Shown: piece by piece, positions 25,172-34,104 of the stretch | Layout: every line of letters starts with the position of its first letter | Position numbering within the stretch: position 1 is the first letter of the stretch | Source: Streptomyces sp. NRRL B-3428 | Lineage (GTDB): Bacteria; Actinomycetota; Actinomycetes; Streptomycetales; Streptomycetaceae | NCBI GenBank assembly: GCA_000721375.1 | Contig: JOGW01000013.1 | Location: 124,001-188,000, forward strand | Length of the DNA stretch: 64,000 nt | Direction of reading: 5' to 3' | The notes under the pieces: model-generated | Told to the model about the DNA's origin: nothing | The model's input: only the letters and a program-made list of their open reading frames with translations | Database searches by the model: none | Program-made: the position numbers and the translations under genes

Positions 25172-25205
25172 CGGGGCCCCCGTCCGGTGTCGGACGGGGG
25201 CCCCG
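25172..25205. terminator. terminator of the streptogrisin B-like gene
   Basis: A perfect 15-bp stem (CGGGGCCCCCGTCCG and its complement) with a GTGT tetraloop lies 34 bp after the protease stop codon on the minus strand. Confidence 0.88.
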
Positions 25206-25239
25206 CTGCTGCTGGCTGCGGTCGGACTGCGCGAACTGC

Positions 25240-26139
25240 CTAGTAGACGCTGACCCCGTAGGCACTCAGGGCCTCGGTGACCGGCTGGAAGAAGGTCGTT
25301 CCGCCGGAGGAGCAGTTGCCGGAGCCGCCGGAGGTCAGACCGATGGCGCGGCTGCCCGAGTAGAGCGGGCCGCCGGAGTCTCCGGGCTCGGCGCACACGT
25401 TGGTGCGGATCATGCCGTACACGATGTCGCCGCCGCCGTAGTTCACGGTGGCGTTGAGACCGGTGACGGAACCGCTGTGGGTGCCGGTGGTGGAGCCGCG
25501 GCGGGTCACGGACATACCGACCGTGGCGTTGGCCGCGCTGGTGATGTCCACGCCGCCGACGGTGCCCGGGTGCGCCAGCGACGTGTTGGAGTAGCGCACG
25601 AGGCCGTAGTCGTTGCCCGGGAAGCTGGATCCCGCGGTCGGGCCGATCAGCGTGGTGCGGCTGGAGTTGGTGTACCAGTTGCCCGCGCCGTCGGTGCAGT
25701 GGCCCGCGGTCAGGAAGTAGTAGGTGGAACCGCTGCGGACGTTGAAGCCGGCCGAGCAGCGCCAGCTGGTGGCGTAGATCGCGTCGCCACCGGAGAGCAG
25801 CTTGCTGAACTTGCCGGGGGTGCGCTCGATCTTCAGAGCGCCGGCCTGGGCGCCGGCAGCGCTCTTGATCTGCTTGATCTCCGCCTGCGAAACGGTGGAG
25901 TCGACGGTCACGACCAGACGGTTGGTCTTGGCGTCGATGTTCCATGCGGTACCGCCGACGTCGGCCTTGAGCATCGCGTTGCTCGCGTTGGTGAGCTGCG
26001 CGGCGCTGAACGTGGCGGCCTCACCGGCGTTCGCGGTGGGCACGGCGAGAGCCGCGGCTGCCACGAGTCCGGTGGTGATCGCCATCAGGCGCGTACGTCT
26101 CGCTATACCGCTGCGGGGGGTGGTGCGCTTGATCCTCAC
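25240..26139 (-). CDS. streptogrisin B-like secreted serine protease (S1)
   Basis: This 299-residue protein is closely similar along its whole length to the streptogrisin B (SGPB) precursor as I remember it. It has a signal peptide of about 38 residues ending VPTANA and a propeptide of about 75 residues ending [14 protein letters not shown]. The mature protease has the triad His in LTAGHCTD, Asp in NDYGLVRY and Ser in [10 protein letters not shown]. The GTG at 26139 has GGGAGG 8 nt upstream and starts [10 protein letters not shown]; longer readings add a Pro-rich stretch without a ribosome site. It should be a chymotrypsin-like exoprotease secreted in late growth. It shares [12 protein letters not shown] with the neighbouring protease, pointing to an old duplication. 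Confidence 0.95.
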   Translation of the reverse strand: MRIKRTTPRSGIARRTRLMAITTGLVAAAALAVPTANAGEAATFSAAQLTNASNAMLKADVGGTAWNIDAKTNRLVVTVDSTVSQAEIKQIKSAAGAQAGALKIERTPGKFSKLLSGGDAIYATSWRCSAGFNVRSGSTYYFLTAGHCTDGAGNWYTNSSRTTLIGPTAGSSFPGNDYGLVRYSNTSLAHPGTVGGVDITSAANATVGMSVTRRGSTTGTHSGSVTGLNATVNYGGGDIVYGMIRTNVCAEPGDSGGPLYSGSRAIGLTSGGSGNCSSGGTTFFQPVTEALSAYGVSVY

Positions 26140-26385
26140 TTGTCGTTCCTCCCGAGGGGGATCGGGGGCCCGTGTTGTGGGGTCGGGCCCGTGAGGCGCA
26201 GTCAGGGCGAACGTCCGCATTCCGGATACGTTGTGCCCCTGACAAGCGCTGTTCGGGAGTATTCGACGGGTGAGTTGACGGCACAAGGGCGCCTTTCGGC
26301 CGTCCGCCCCGGCACGCACCTGCGCCCCGGCGGCCTCAGCAGTACGCGAGGAGGCCGTCGGGGTCGCGTCGGACAGTCAGACGGA

Positions 26386-27180
26386 TTACCGGGCGTCGAG
26401 GTTCCGTTCGCCTGCCTCGACCGCCACGGGCAGCGTGTTGCCCGGCGGCGGGAAGGGGCAGATGAAGTGATCGGCGAAAGCGCACGGCGGCAGCGTCACA
26501 CGGTTGAAGTCGACGGCCACCCGACCGTCGGCGCCGGGCGCGGAGGTGCGCAGGAACCGGAAGCGGTAGCTGCCCTGTCCGCTGGAGGCGTCGGCGAACA
26601 CGGCCCACAGCGAACCGTCGCCCTCGACGGTGACCTGCAGGGTGCGCTCGACTCCGCTGACCTGGAAAGCCAGTTCACCACCGAGCCCGAGCCCGCGTGC
26701 CTGCCCGTCGGCGTTCTCGACCTGGACGGTGCTCTGGTTCTCGTACGCGGTGAAACGGCCCGGCACCGACCAGCCGGCGTCGTACGGGGTGGCTACGATG
26801 CCCTGGAACGCACGGCGCGCGGGCGAGTCCGGGTCGAAGTCCCTTACCGCCCACAGCCCTTCGCGCCGCATCACCATCAGGCGCCGCTCGCCGAGCGCGA
26901 CCCGCGAGGCGCCCGCACCGCTGTCGGCGCCGAGCCGCACCTCGCCGCCGAAGGGCTCGCCGTCGAGGGTGAGTCCGTCCTCGGCCGCGGCCCGCAGCAC
27001 CACCTCGTCGCCGTCCTCGGCCCACTGCCCCGGAATGGCCGGAAGTTGCCCTTCCGGATAGTCCCCGAGCCAGTGCGTACCGGTCAGGGAGAGCGGACCG
27101 TGAGGTGCGGAGACGGTCTCGACTCGCTGCTCGTGCCAGCGCTTCCAGTCGTCGGCGGCTGCGGTGCTGTCGGTGCTCAT
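26386..27180 (-). CDS. DUF1684 domain protein
   Basis: This soluble 264-residue protein shows the DUF1684 pattern: an N-terminal W-x-x-W-H-E-x-R helix, then SLTGTHWL. Later come DFDPDSPARRAFQGI, a FTAYE segment, and the C-terminal DFNRVTLPPCAFADHFICPFPPPGN, which is highly conserved in the family and holds two cysteines. The family is widespread in actinobacteria and structurally beta-rich, but its biochemistry is not established. It is probably a single-gene unit. Confidence 0.88.
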   Translation of the reverse strand: MSTDSTAAADDWKRWHEQRVETVSAPHGPLSLTGTHWLGDYPEGQLPAIPGQWAEDGDEVVLRAAAEDGLTLDGEPFGGEVRLGADSGAGASRVALGERRLMVMRREGLWAVRDFDPDSPARRAFQGIVATPYDAGWSVPGRFTAYENQSTVQVENADGQARGLGLGGELAFQVSGVERTLQVTVEGDGSLWAVFADASSGQGSYRFRFLRTSAPGADGRVAVDFNRVTLPPCAFADHFICPFPPPGNTLPVAVEAGERNLDAR

Positions 27181-27289
27181 GGGGCGGTCGGCCTTTCGTA
27201 CGAGGGCGCGGCGGCCTTCTGGGCAGCCGCTGATCAGAGCGCGTGATCACACTCCGGTATTCCCCGCCGAACATTGCAGTCGTGTGGCG

Positions 27290-28558
27290 TCAGCACCCGT
27301 CGCACGGGCAGCAGCAGTCACAGCCGCAGTCCCCGCAGTCGCACTTCTGGCAGCAGCCCTCGCGCTTCTTGCGCGACCAAGGCCCCTCGTACGACTCCGC
27401 ACAGCAGATCTTGCAGGTGCAGCAGAGCCCGATGAACACCCCGCACCCGGCCCAGAATCCGCGTCGCCCCTTGGGCTGCTCCGGCGAGGGCAGCCCGCCG
27501 AAGCCACCGGGCCCGCCGGGACCCGCGGGACCGCCCGCTCCCCCGCCGTACGGACCGCCCTGGCCACCCTGACCTCCGCCGTACGGATTGCCGGAGCCAC
27601 CTCCGTAAGGACCACCGCCGTACGGATTCTGACCGCCGAACCCCGAAGGCGGCGGCCCGAACCCCTGCGGTCCGCCGGCCCCCGGTCCCTGGTGCGAGCA
27701 CGTGGTGGTCCCGAACGCCCGGTCCACCGACCGGGCCAGCTCATGCGCGAGCAGCACATGGGCGAGCCGCTGCTCGGTGAACTCGGCATCGCGCAGGGCG
27801 AGCCGGATCCCGCGCAGCGCGTCGTCCGCGAGCCGCCGCGCCTCGGTCAACGAGGTCCCGGTGGCCGTCAGCGGATTCCACGCACCGGCCTCGGCGTCGG
27901 CCGCCTGGTCCTCCACCGCGTCGAGGAGATGCGCGAGGCGCCCGAAGAGCCGGCCGGCCTCAGCGAGCGGCTCCGCGTTCCCCGGCCGTCCGGCAAGCCA
28001 GGCGGTGTGCGCGAAGGCCGCGGCGGTCGCGGTCTCGGTGGGCTCGGTGACCGTGAGCAGTGAAGTCCCGGGCCCGGCAAGGGCTTCGATCTCCACTTGC
28101 CGGTCCACGGCGTCGACGAGTACGGCGGTGTCGAAGCCGACCGCGGAACCGGCCCGCGCACCCGCGCGGTCCCAGCCGCGCGCGACGCGTCGCGCGGCCG
28201 CCGCCACCGGCTTACGGGAGAGGACTCCGTCACCGTCGGCCATGTGGTCGCGCACCTTGGCGGAGGCGAGCACCAGCGAGACGGCCGCCGCCAGCCGCGC
28301 GCCCTCGCCCTGCGCGACGGACGCGGTACGCATCCCGCGCAAGGGACAAGGCCCCGCCGTACGCCGCCAGTCGGTGCTGCGCTCGGCCTGAGCCTCCGTC
28401 AGAACCGAGATCAGCAAGCCGTCGTAGTTGGTGACGATCCGCGAGAACTGACCGTGGTCCTTGCGCAGCGCGAGACAGAGCCCGCAAAGGTGCGCCATCC
28501 ACTGGGTCTTGAGCCCTTCACCGAGTCGGTGACTGCAGGGCCGCACGATTCCGAACAC
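27290..28558 (-). CDS. DUF5685 family protein with cysteine-rich tail
   Basis: This 422-residue protein begins FGIVRPCSHRLGEGLKTQWM, followed by HLCGLCLALRKDHGQ, the family opening with three cysteines and two histidines. A helical domain extends to about residue 290. A Gly/Pro/Tyr-rich low-complexity linker (about 300-365) follows, then a final stretch of about 55 residues with some 16 cysteines in CxxC, CC and CxC spacings, ending CPCDGC. A hydrophobic segment (GCGVFIGLCC) precedes that tail. The tail looks able to bind several metal ions or iron-sulfur clusters. The GTG at 28558 is chosen by a GGGGGAG ribosome site and the start of homology. The biochemical role is unknown. Confidence 0.82.
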   Translation of the reverse strand: MFGIVRPCSHRLGEGLKTQWMAHLCGLCLALRKDHGQFSRIVTNYDGLLISVLTEAQAERSTDWRRTAGPCPLRGMRTASVAQGEGARLAAAVSLVLASAKVRDHMADGDGVLSRKPVAAAARRVARGWDRAGARAGSAVGFDTAVLVDAVDRQVEIEALAGPGTSLLTVTEPTETATAAAFAHTAWLAGRPGNAEPLAEAGRLFGRLAHLLDAVEDQAADAEAGAWNPLTATGTSLTEARRLADDALRGIRLALRDAEFTEQRLAHVLLAHELARSVDRAFGTTTCSHQGPGAGGPQGFGPPPSGFGGQNPYGGGPYGGGSGNPYGGGQGGQGGPYGGGAGGPAGPGGPGGFGGLPSPEQPKGRRGFWAGCGVFIGLCCTCKICCAESYEGPWSRKKREGCCQKCDCGDCGCDCCCPCDGC

Positions 28559-28863
28559 GTCGACTCTCCCCCGTGAGGTCGCTTCCAGGCGGGCCGCCGC
28601 ATCGTATCGGCCATCAGGCTTCGGCCACAGGTTCTCCACGACACGCCGGTATCACCCGTACGCCACAACAAATACTATTTCACTCACTGTCAGCAGCCGT
28701 GCCCGTCAGGACCCTTGAGGAATGGGGGGTACGTTCTGCACCAGTACCGTCACAAACCCCTGGCGCAGCGAAAAACAGCTGGGTCAACGCGGAGCCCGCC
28801 GAGCATCATGGACGACCATAGGGGACGTGCGGAGCTGAAGAACCGCTGTGAGAGGAGGCGTCC
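28559..28863. other. divergent promoter region between the DUF5685 gene and sflA
   Basis: This 305-bp gap has no credible gene. It must hold promoters for both flanking genes. The stretch near 28660-28690 (ACAACAAATACTATTTCACTC) is unusually A/T-rich for this genome and is the best place for a -10 element. A GAGAGGAGG ribosome site lies just before sflA. I see no palindromic operator. Confidence 0.45.
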
Positions 28864-29328
28864 ATGGGATCGGTACGTAAGGCAAGCGCCTGGCTTGGCC
28901 TCGTCGACGACAACGATGATGAGCGTTACTACGACGGCTACGACGACGACTCGGTCGACTCGGTCGATTCGGTCGAGGTGTCCCGTACGGACAACTCCTG
29001 GGTCACCGACCCACGGGTGCGGGTGGCTTCGCAGACGGCCGAGGAGCAGGGCCGGCGGATCGGCACCATCACCCCGGACAGCTTCCGTGACGCCCGCGGT
29101 ATCGGTGAGCTGTTCCGCGACGGGGTTCCGGTCATCGTGAACCTCACGTCGATGGAGCCCTCCGACGCCAAGCGCGTGGTGGACTTCGCGGCCGGTCTGA
29201 CCTTCGGTCTGCGCGGCTCCATCGAGCGTGTGGCGGGCCGGGTCTTCCTGCTGACCCCGGCCAACACCCAGATCGTCAACGGCGAGTCGGCGGCCCGTCC
29301 CGCGGACGGTTTCTTCAACCAGAGCTGA
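28864..29328 (+). CDS. sflA: SepF-like cell-division protein (SflA type)
   Basis: This 154-residue protein has a short N-terminal amphipathic segment ([12 protein letters not shown]), expected to bind the membrane. An acidic Asp/Ser/Val repeat linker follows. The SepF core (about 62-140) includes the lines [20 protein letters not shown] and [25 protein letters not shown]. SepF tethers FtsZ rings to the membrane. Streptomycetes have one SepF by ftsZ and two SepF-like proteins; from memory the copy in this neighbourhood of S. coelicolor is SflA (SCO1749), which limits ectopic FtsZ/DivIVA assembly during sporulation. The gene stands away from the dcw cluster, which supports the paralogue call. 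Confidence 0.87.
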   Translation: MGSVRKASAWLGLVDDNDDERYYDGYDDDSVDSVDSVEVSRTDNSWVTDPRVRVASQTAEEQGRRIGTITPDSFRDARGIGELFRDGVPVIVNLTSMEPSDAKRVVDFAAGLTFGLRGSIERVAGRVFLLTPANTQIVNGESAARPADGFFNQS

Positions 29329-29400
29329 CGCGGGCCCCGTTCACCGGAGAGAACCGGTCACCGGCCCGGTTCCCCGGCAGGGCCCGCCCCGCTCGCCCGC

Positions 29401-30591
29401 TCACCGGAAGGCGTCGAGCCCGGTGAGCGCCTTGCCGAGCACCAGCTGATGCATCTCCACGGTGCCTTCGTACGTGAGCACCGATTCGAGATTCGTCGCA
29501 TGGCGCATCACGGGGTACTCCAGCGAAATCCCGTTCGCACCGAGGATGGTGCGCGAGGTACGGCAGATCTCGATGGCCTCGCGCACGTTGTTGAGCTTGC
29601 CGAAGCTGACCTGCTCGGGCCGCAGACGCCCGGCGTCCATCCGGCGGCCCAGGTGGTGCGCGAGCAGGATTCCCTTGTGCAGTTCGACGGCCATGTCGGC
29701 CAACTTGGCCTGGGTGAGCTGGAAGCCGCCGATCGGCCGGCCGAACTGCTCGCGGGACTTGGCGTATTCGAGCGCCGACTCGAAGCAGGCGCGGGCCGCT
29801 CCCATCGCTCCCCAGACGATGCCGTAGCGGGCGTGGCTGAGGCAGCTGAGCGGTCCGCGCAGGCCGGTGACCTCGGGCAGTACGGCGTCGGCGGGCAGGC
29901 GCACCTCGTCCATCACCAGCTCGCTGGTGACGGAGGCACGCAGCGACCACTTGCGCTTGATCTCGGGGGCTTCGAATCCAGGGGTGTCGGTCGGGACCAC
30001 GAACCCCCGGATGCCGTCGTCGGTCTGCGCCCAGACCACCGCGACCGCGGCGACGGATCCGTTGGTGATCCACATCTTGCGGCCGGTGAGCACCCAGTCG
30101 GTGCCGTCCTTCTTCGCGTACGTACGCATGCCGGCCGGGTCCGAGCCGTGGTCGGGCTCGGTCAGACCGAAGCAGCCGATGGCCTCGCCGGCCGCCATCC
30201 GCGGCAGCCACTGCCGCTTCTGCTCCTCGGAGCCGAACTTCCAGATCGCGTACATGGCGAGCGATCCCTGTACGGAGACCAGGGAGCGGATTCCGGAGTC
30301 GGCCGCTTCGAGTTCGAGGCAGGCGAGGCCGTACTGGACGGCGGTGGCTCCCGCGCAGCCGTATCCGCTGAGCGACATCCCGAGCGCGCCGATCGCCCCC
30401 AGCTCGCGGGCCAGCTCCCGCACTTCCGGCAGCTCGCCGCGCTCGTACCAGTCGGCGACGTTCGGCAGGACGCGGTCGGTGGCCCAGGCGCGCACCGTGT
30501 CGCGGATGGCGAGATCCTCGGGATCGAGCAGCTCGTCGAGACCGAGGGGGTCGTGGGGGTCGAAGGAGGGGCGGGCTGAGGGTGCGGGCAT
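29401..30591 (-). CDS. acyl-CoA dehydrogenase, glutaryl-CoA dehydrogenase-like
   Basis: This 396-residue FAD enzyme has the full acyl-CoA dehydrogenase fold: GCFGLTEPDHGSDP, then KMWITNGSVA and KSREQFGRPIGGFQLTQAKLADM. The catalytic Glu lies in LTYEGTVEMHQLVLGKALTG near the C-terminus. The YEGT-x3-H-x-L-x2-G-x3-TG form and overall resemblance are those of glutaryl-CoA dehydrogenase, which oxidises and decarboxylates glutaryl-CoA to crotonyl-CoA in lysine and tryptophan breakdown. The ATG has GGAGG 6 nt upstream. No other catabolic gene is adjacent; a broader acyl-CoA substrate cannot be ruled out. Confidence 0.88.
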   Translation of the reverse strand: MPAPSARPSFDPHDPLGLDELLDPEDLAIRDTVRAWATDRVLPNVADWYERGELPEVRELARELGAIGALGMSLSGYGCAGATAVQYGLACLELEAADSGIRSLVSVQGSLAMYAIWKFGSEEQKRQWLPRMAAGEAIGCFGLTEPDHGSDPAGMRTYAKKDGTDWVLTGRKMWITNGSVAAVAVVWAQTDDGIRGFVVPTDTPGFEAPEIKRKWSLRASVTSELVMDEVRLPADAVLPEVTGLRGPLSCLSHARYGIVWGAMGAARACFESALEYAKSREQFGRPIGGFQLTQAKLADMAVELHKGILLAHHLGRRMDAGRLRPEQVSFGKLNNVREAIEICRTSRTILGANGISLEYPVMRHATNLESVLTYEGTVEMHQLVLGKALTGLDAFR

Positions 30592-30708
30592 GAGCGGCCT
30601 CCGGGGTGCGGGCGGAGAAACTAGCGGTGGTAGTTAGGGTGTGCGGCCGACGTTAGGGGTGCGTGCGGGGGTGCGTCAACGCGGGGCCCGCCTGGGCGCG
30701 GGCGCGTT

Positions 30709-30847
30709 GTCCGCTGCGGACCGTTGCGCCTGCGGCGGGCTTGCTCCCCCACCCCGCCCCTTCCCGAAACCGGGGCTCCGCCCCGGACCCCGCATCCGAA
30801 CTTCGTTCGGATCGCCTCAAACGCCGGCGGGGCTGGAGTCAGCCCCG
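30709..30847. repeat. Streptomyces intergenic repeat element
   Basis: The stretch TTGCGCCTGCGGCGGGCTTG, then a CCCCGCCCCTTCCCGAAAC block, GGGGCTCCGCCCC, and CTCAAACGCCGGCGGGGCTGG is a non-coding repeat that I recognise as dispersed through many Streptomyces genomes. It contains strong inverted repeats, including GGGGCTCCGCCCC and CCGAACTTCGTTCGG. It sits between the MFS and acyl-CoA dehydrogenase genes and may act as a transcription terminator. Confidence 0.65.
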
Positions 30848-32500
30848 CGACTCCGCCGTCGCCACCTCGAGCGACGGCGCCGGGGACGGGATCGCCACCG
30901 ACGGGGGCGGTTCGGTGACCGCCGCAGCAGCCACATCCGGCTCCACACACGACATCACCCGCGGCAGCCGCAGCGCAGCCAGCGCACCCAGCAACAGCAG
31001 CCCCGCGCTGACCAGCAGCGTGACGTGCAGACCGTTCACGAAGGAGTCGCGCGCCGCCGACCGCAGCGCGGACCCCGCGCTGCCGCCGAGCGAGTCCGCC
31101 ACGTCGTACGCCTCCCCGAGGGAGTTCTCCGCGGCGGTCCGCGCCGACGACGGCACTCCGGACGCCGAAGCAAGGCCCGGCGCGTACGCCGCGTTCATCA
31201 CGCTGCCGAGCAGCGCTATGCCCATGCCGCCGCCGAGCTGGTAAGAGGTCTCACCGATCGCCGCCGCCCCGCCCGCCTGTCCCGGCGGCGCCTCGCTCAG
31301 CATCGACTCGTACGAGCCGAAGAGCGTGGTCTGCAGACCGAAGCCGAGCAGCACGAAGCCGACCAGCATCAGCGGCGGGTTGTCCGAGTGCCCCATGAAG
31401 GTGAGGACCAGGACCGCCGCCGCCGTGAGGCAGAAGCCCGAGACGACCATCGCGCGCGGTCCGACGGCGGGCAGCAGCCGCGAGCCGACCAGGCCGCCGG
31501 CCATCGCGGCGAGCGTGAGCGGGACCAGGCGCAGTCCGGTCTCGAGCGGCGAGAGACCGAGGATCAGCTGCAGGTACTGCGCGGCGATCAGCATCAGGCC
31601 GACCAGCGCGAGCATCGCCAGGACGATGCAGCTGACCGACGTGCCGAACGCGGGCCGCGAGAACATCGACAGGTCGACGAGCGGGTGCTTGCGGCGGCGC
31701 TGGCGCCGGACGAACAGCACGAGAAGCAGCGCGCCGACGACCAGCGGCACCAGCGTCATCGCGCTGAGCACACCCTCGCCGCCGCCCGCGCGCTTCACGC
31801 CGAGCACCATGCCGAACAGGCCGCCGGCCGCCATCAGCGCGCCGACGACATCCCACGGTCCGTCGCGGTCGCCGAAGGACTCGGGCAGCAGCCAGCGTCC
31901 GACGAACAGGCTCGCGAACATCAGCGGGATGTTGATGAGGAAGACGGCACCCCACCAGAAGTGCTCCAGGAGGAAGCCGCCGAGCAGTGGGCCCGCCGCG
32001 GCGCCGATCGCCGCGACGGCGGTCCAGACACCGATGGCGACGGCCCGTTCGCGCCGGTCGGGGAAGACCTGGCGGACGATCGAGAGCGTGGCGGGCATGA
32101 TCATCGCGCCGCCGACGCCCAGCAGGGCGCGGGCGATGATCAGCAGTTCAGGGGTGTGGGCGAGCGCGGCCATCGCGGAGGCCACGCCGAAAAGCCCGTA
32201 ACCGAGAAGCAGTACGCGGCGGCGGCCGACGCGGTCGCCGAGCGTGCCGAAGAGGATCAGCAGGGCGGCGCAGACCAGCGGATAGGCGTCCACGATCCAC
32301 AGGAGCTGCATACGGCCGGGCTTGAGGTCCTCGGTCACGGCGGGTACCGCGACATGCAGCACGGTCGAGTCGATGGCGACGATCGCGAGAGAGACACACA
32401 GAACGATCAGCACGACCCAGCGGTTCGCACCGCCCTCGGGACACAGACGCCGGGCCACGGCCGATGGCCGCCGTCCGGCAGCCGTGGGCGTCCCGCTCAT
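30839..32500 (-). CDS. MFS drug exporter, DHA2 family (14 TMS)
   Basis: This 553-residue protein has fourteen predicted helices. Motif A-like GTLGDRVGRRRVLLLGYGLF and motif C-like GAAAGPLLGGFLL place it in the DHA2 proton-antiport group that exports antibiotics, dyes and toxic ions. The central loop contains RRQRRRKHP. The start ATG has GGAGGT 6 nt upstream. The two C-terminal residues before the stop come from the edge of the intergenic repeat. No TetR regulator is adjacent; the divergent gene is a mannosyltransferase. Confidence 0.92.
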   Translation of the reverse strand: MSGTPTAAGRRPSAVARRLCPEGGANRWVVLIVLCVSLAIVAIDSTVLHVAVPAVTEDLKPGRMQLLWIVDAYPLVCAALLILFGTLGDRVGRRRVLLLGYGLFGVASAMAALAHTPELLIIARALLGVGGAMIMPATLSIVRQVFPDRRERAVAIGVWTAVAAIGAAAGPLLGGFLLEHFWWGAVFLINIPLMFASLFVGRWLLPESFGDRDGPWDVVGALMAAGGLFGMVLGVKRAGGGEGVLSAMTLVPLVVGALLLVLFVRRQRRRKHPLVDLSMFSRPAFGTSVSCIVLAMLALVGLMLIAAQYLQLILGLSPLETGLRLVPLTLAAMAGGLVGSRLLPAVGPRAMVVSGFCLTAAAVLVLTFMGHSDNPPLMLVGFVLLGFGLQTTLFGSYESMLSEAPPGQAGGAAAIGETSYQLGGGMGIALLGSVMNAAYAPGLASASGVPSSARTAAENSLGEAYDVADSLGGSAGSALRSAARDSFVNGLHVTLLVSAGLLLLGALAALRLPRVMSCVEPDVAAAAVTEPPPSVAIPSPAPSLEVATAESRG

Positions 32501-32726
32501 CCGTGTACCTCCAGTGGGTCCTCGTACGCGGCCGTCGGGTGGGGCCGAAGCGGCGCGGTGGCGAGTGAGCCGTCAGATTACGCCAGTTCACGGCTGGTGC
32601 GCGTGGTCCATCTCTCACACGTGAGCGCGATGAGCTGTGGCATACACCACCCTTCTTCGCCCTATACACGCACAGAGGGCGCACACGGTTCGGGTGCGCA
32701 AGGGACCGGAGCCCATAATCGAGCCC

Positions 32727-33887
32727 GTGACCGACCTTGATCGACGTACCAGCACAAGCCCCGCGACCGCACGCGCCGCACGCGCGCTGCGCCACGCGGC
32801 GCCCGCGCTCCTCGTCTTCGCCGGGGTACGCGCGCTCGGTCTCGCGGTGCTCGCCCTGTGGTGCCTGGGCACCGGCAAGAGCCCGCACACCCTGCTGACC
32901 GCACGCTGGGACTCGCTCTGGTACACCCGCGTCGCCGAGCACGGCTACGGCTGGTCCACCACGCTGCCCGACGGCACGGTCCACTCGAACCTCGCGTTCT
33001 TCCCCCTGCTGCCCTGGCTGGAGCGGGGACTGTCGGCGATCAGCCCGCTCGGCTACGCGGATGCCGGGATGGTCGTCGCCTGGCTCGCCTCGCTCGCCGC
33101 GGCCTGGGGGATCTTCCTGATCGCCGACCGGCTTCACGGCAGGCGGGCCGGGGTCTGTGCGGTGGCGCTGTGGGCGGTGCTTCCGGTCGGCATCGTGCAG
33201 TCGATGGCGTACAGCGAAAGCCTGTTCACGGCGCTGGCCGCCTGGTCGCTGTACGCGGTGCTGCGCGAGCGCTGGGTGACGGCCGGCCTGCTGGCCGCGC
33301 TCGCCGGCCTGACCCGGCCGGTGGGCATGGCCGTGGTGGCGGCGCTGTGGGTCGCGGCCGTCCTCGTGGTCGTACGGGAGCGCAGGGCGCCGTGGCGGAT
33401 GGTGCTCGGCGCGCTGCTCGCGCCGCTCGGCGCGGCCGGGTACGTGCTGTGGGTCGGGCAGAAGACGGACGGCGGGCTCTTCGGCTACCTCGACGTGCAG
33501 AAGCAGTGGGGCAACGGGTTCGACTTCGGCTATGCCTTCGCGCGCTTCGTCGGGGACAAGTTCACGTCGCTGCCCTCTGCGCTCGCCGGGATCGGGCTGA
33601 TCGTCGGGGTCGCGCTGGTGATCTGGCTGTACGTGGCGGGCGTACGGCAGAAGCAGCCGGTACCGCTCCTGGTCTACACGGGCATCGTGCTGGCGCTGGC
33701 GCTCTGCGCCTCGGGCTACTTCGGTTCCAAGCCGCGCCTCCTGATGCCGGCCTTCCCGCTCCTGCTGCCCCTGGCAGTGGCGCTCGGACGCCTGCGTACG
33801 GGCAGGTCGGCGGCCCTGCTCGGCGCGATCGGCGCGGCTTCTGCGACGTATGGGGCGCTTTGGCTGAACGGCTCGGGTCCGCCGTGA
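32727..33887 (+). CDS. PIG-V-like membrane mannosyltransferase
   Basis: This polytopic protein has 386 residues and about nine helices. The first outer loop holds ARWDSLWYTRVAEHGY, then SNLAFFPLLPWLER, and later QSMAYSESLFTALAAWSLYA. These are the conserved features of the PIG-V/GPI-mannosyltransferase group of GT-C enzymes, which use polyprenyl-phosphate sugar donors outside the membrane. In actinobacteria such proteins are thought to mannosylate cell-surface glycans or proteins. I chose the GTG at 32727 because the hydrophilic lead-in and homology begin there; the frame is open further upstream. The acceptor is unknown. Confidence 0.82.
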   Translation: MTDLDRRTSTSPATARAARALRHAAPALLVFAGVRALGLAVLALWCLGTGKSPHTLLTARWDSLWYTRVAEHGYGWSTTLPDGTVHSNLAFFPLLPWLERGLSAISPLGYADAGMVVAWLASLAAAWGIFLIADRLHGRRAGVCAVALWAVLPVGIVQSMAYSESLFTALAAWSLYAVLRERWVTAGLLAALAGLTRPVGMAVVAALWVAAVLVVVRERRAPWRMVLGALLAPLGAAGYVLWVGQKTDGGLFGYLDVQKQWGNGFDFGYAFARFVGDKFTSLPSALAGIGLIVGVALVIWLYVAGVRQKQPVPLLVYTGIVLALALCASGYFGSKPRLLMPAFPLLLPLAVALGRLRTGRSAALLGAIGAASATYGALWLNGSGPP

Positions 33888-34104
33888 TCGGCGGGGAAAG
33901 TACACGCTGATTGCCGGCGAACGAATTCGAACCGCTCGATAAAGGCGGTCTCAAAATGATCAAAGAAATGAGAGTCGAAGGTCCCGCGCTTTTCGACGGA
34001 CTGCGGGAATAAAGGGACGCCTGAGATCAATCCCACATCACATCGTCATCACAAAGCCACCGATTCGACCTAGGCCCGCACTCACTCGCTGTAACGTCGA
34101 TTGA

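Noticed and set aside
24200..25945. SPFH gene read from a start at 25945 (581 codons)
   Set aside because: The first 288 codons lie out of frame within the streptogrisin B-like gene on the same strand and are low complexity. The SPFH fold begins at 25081.
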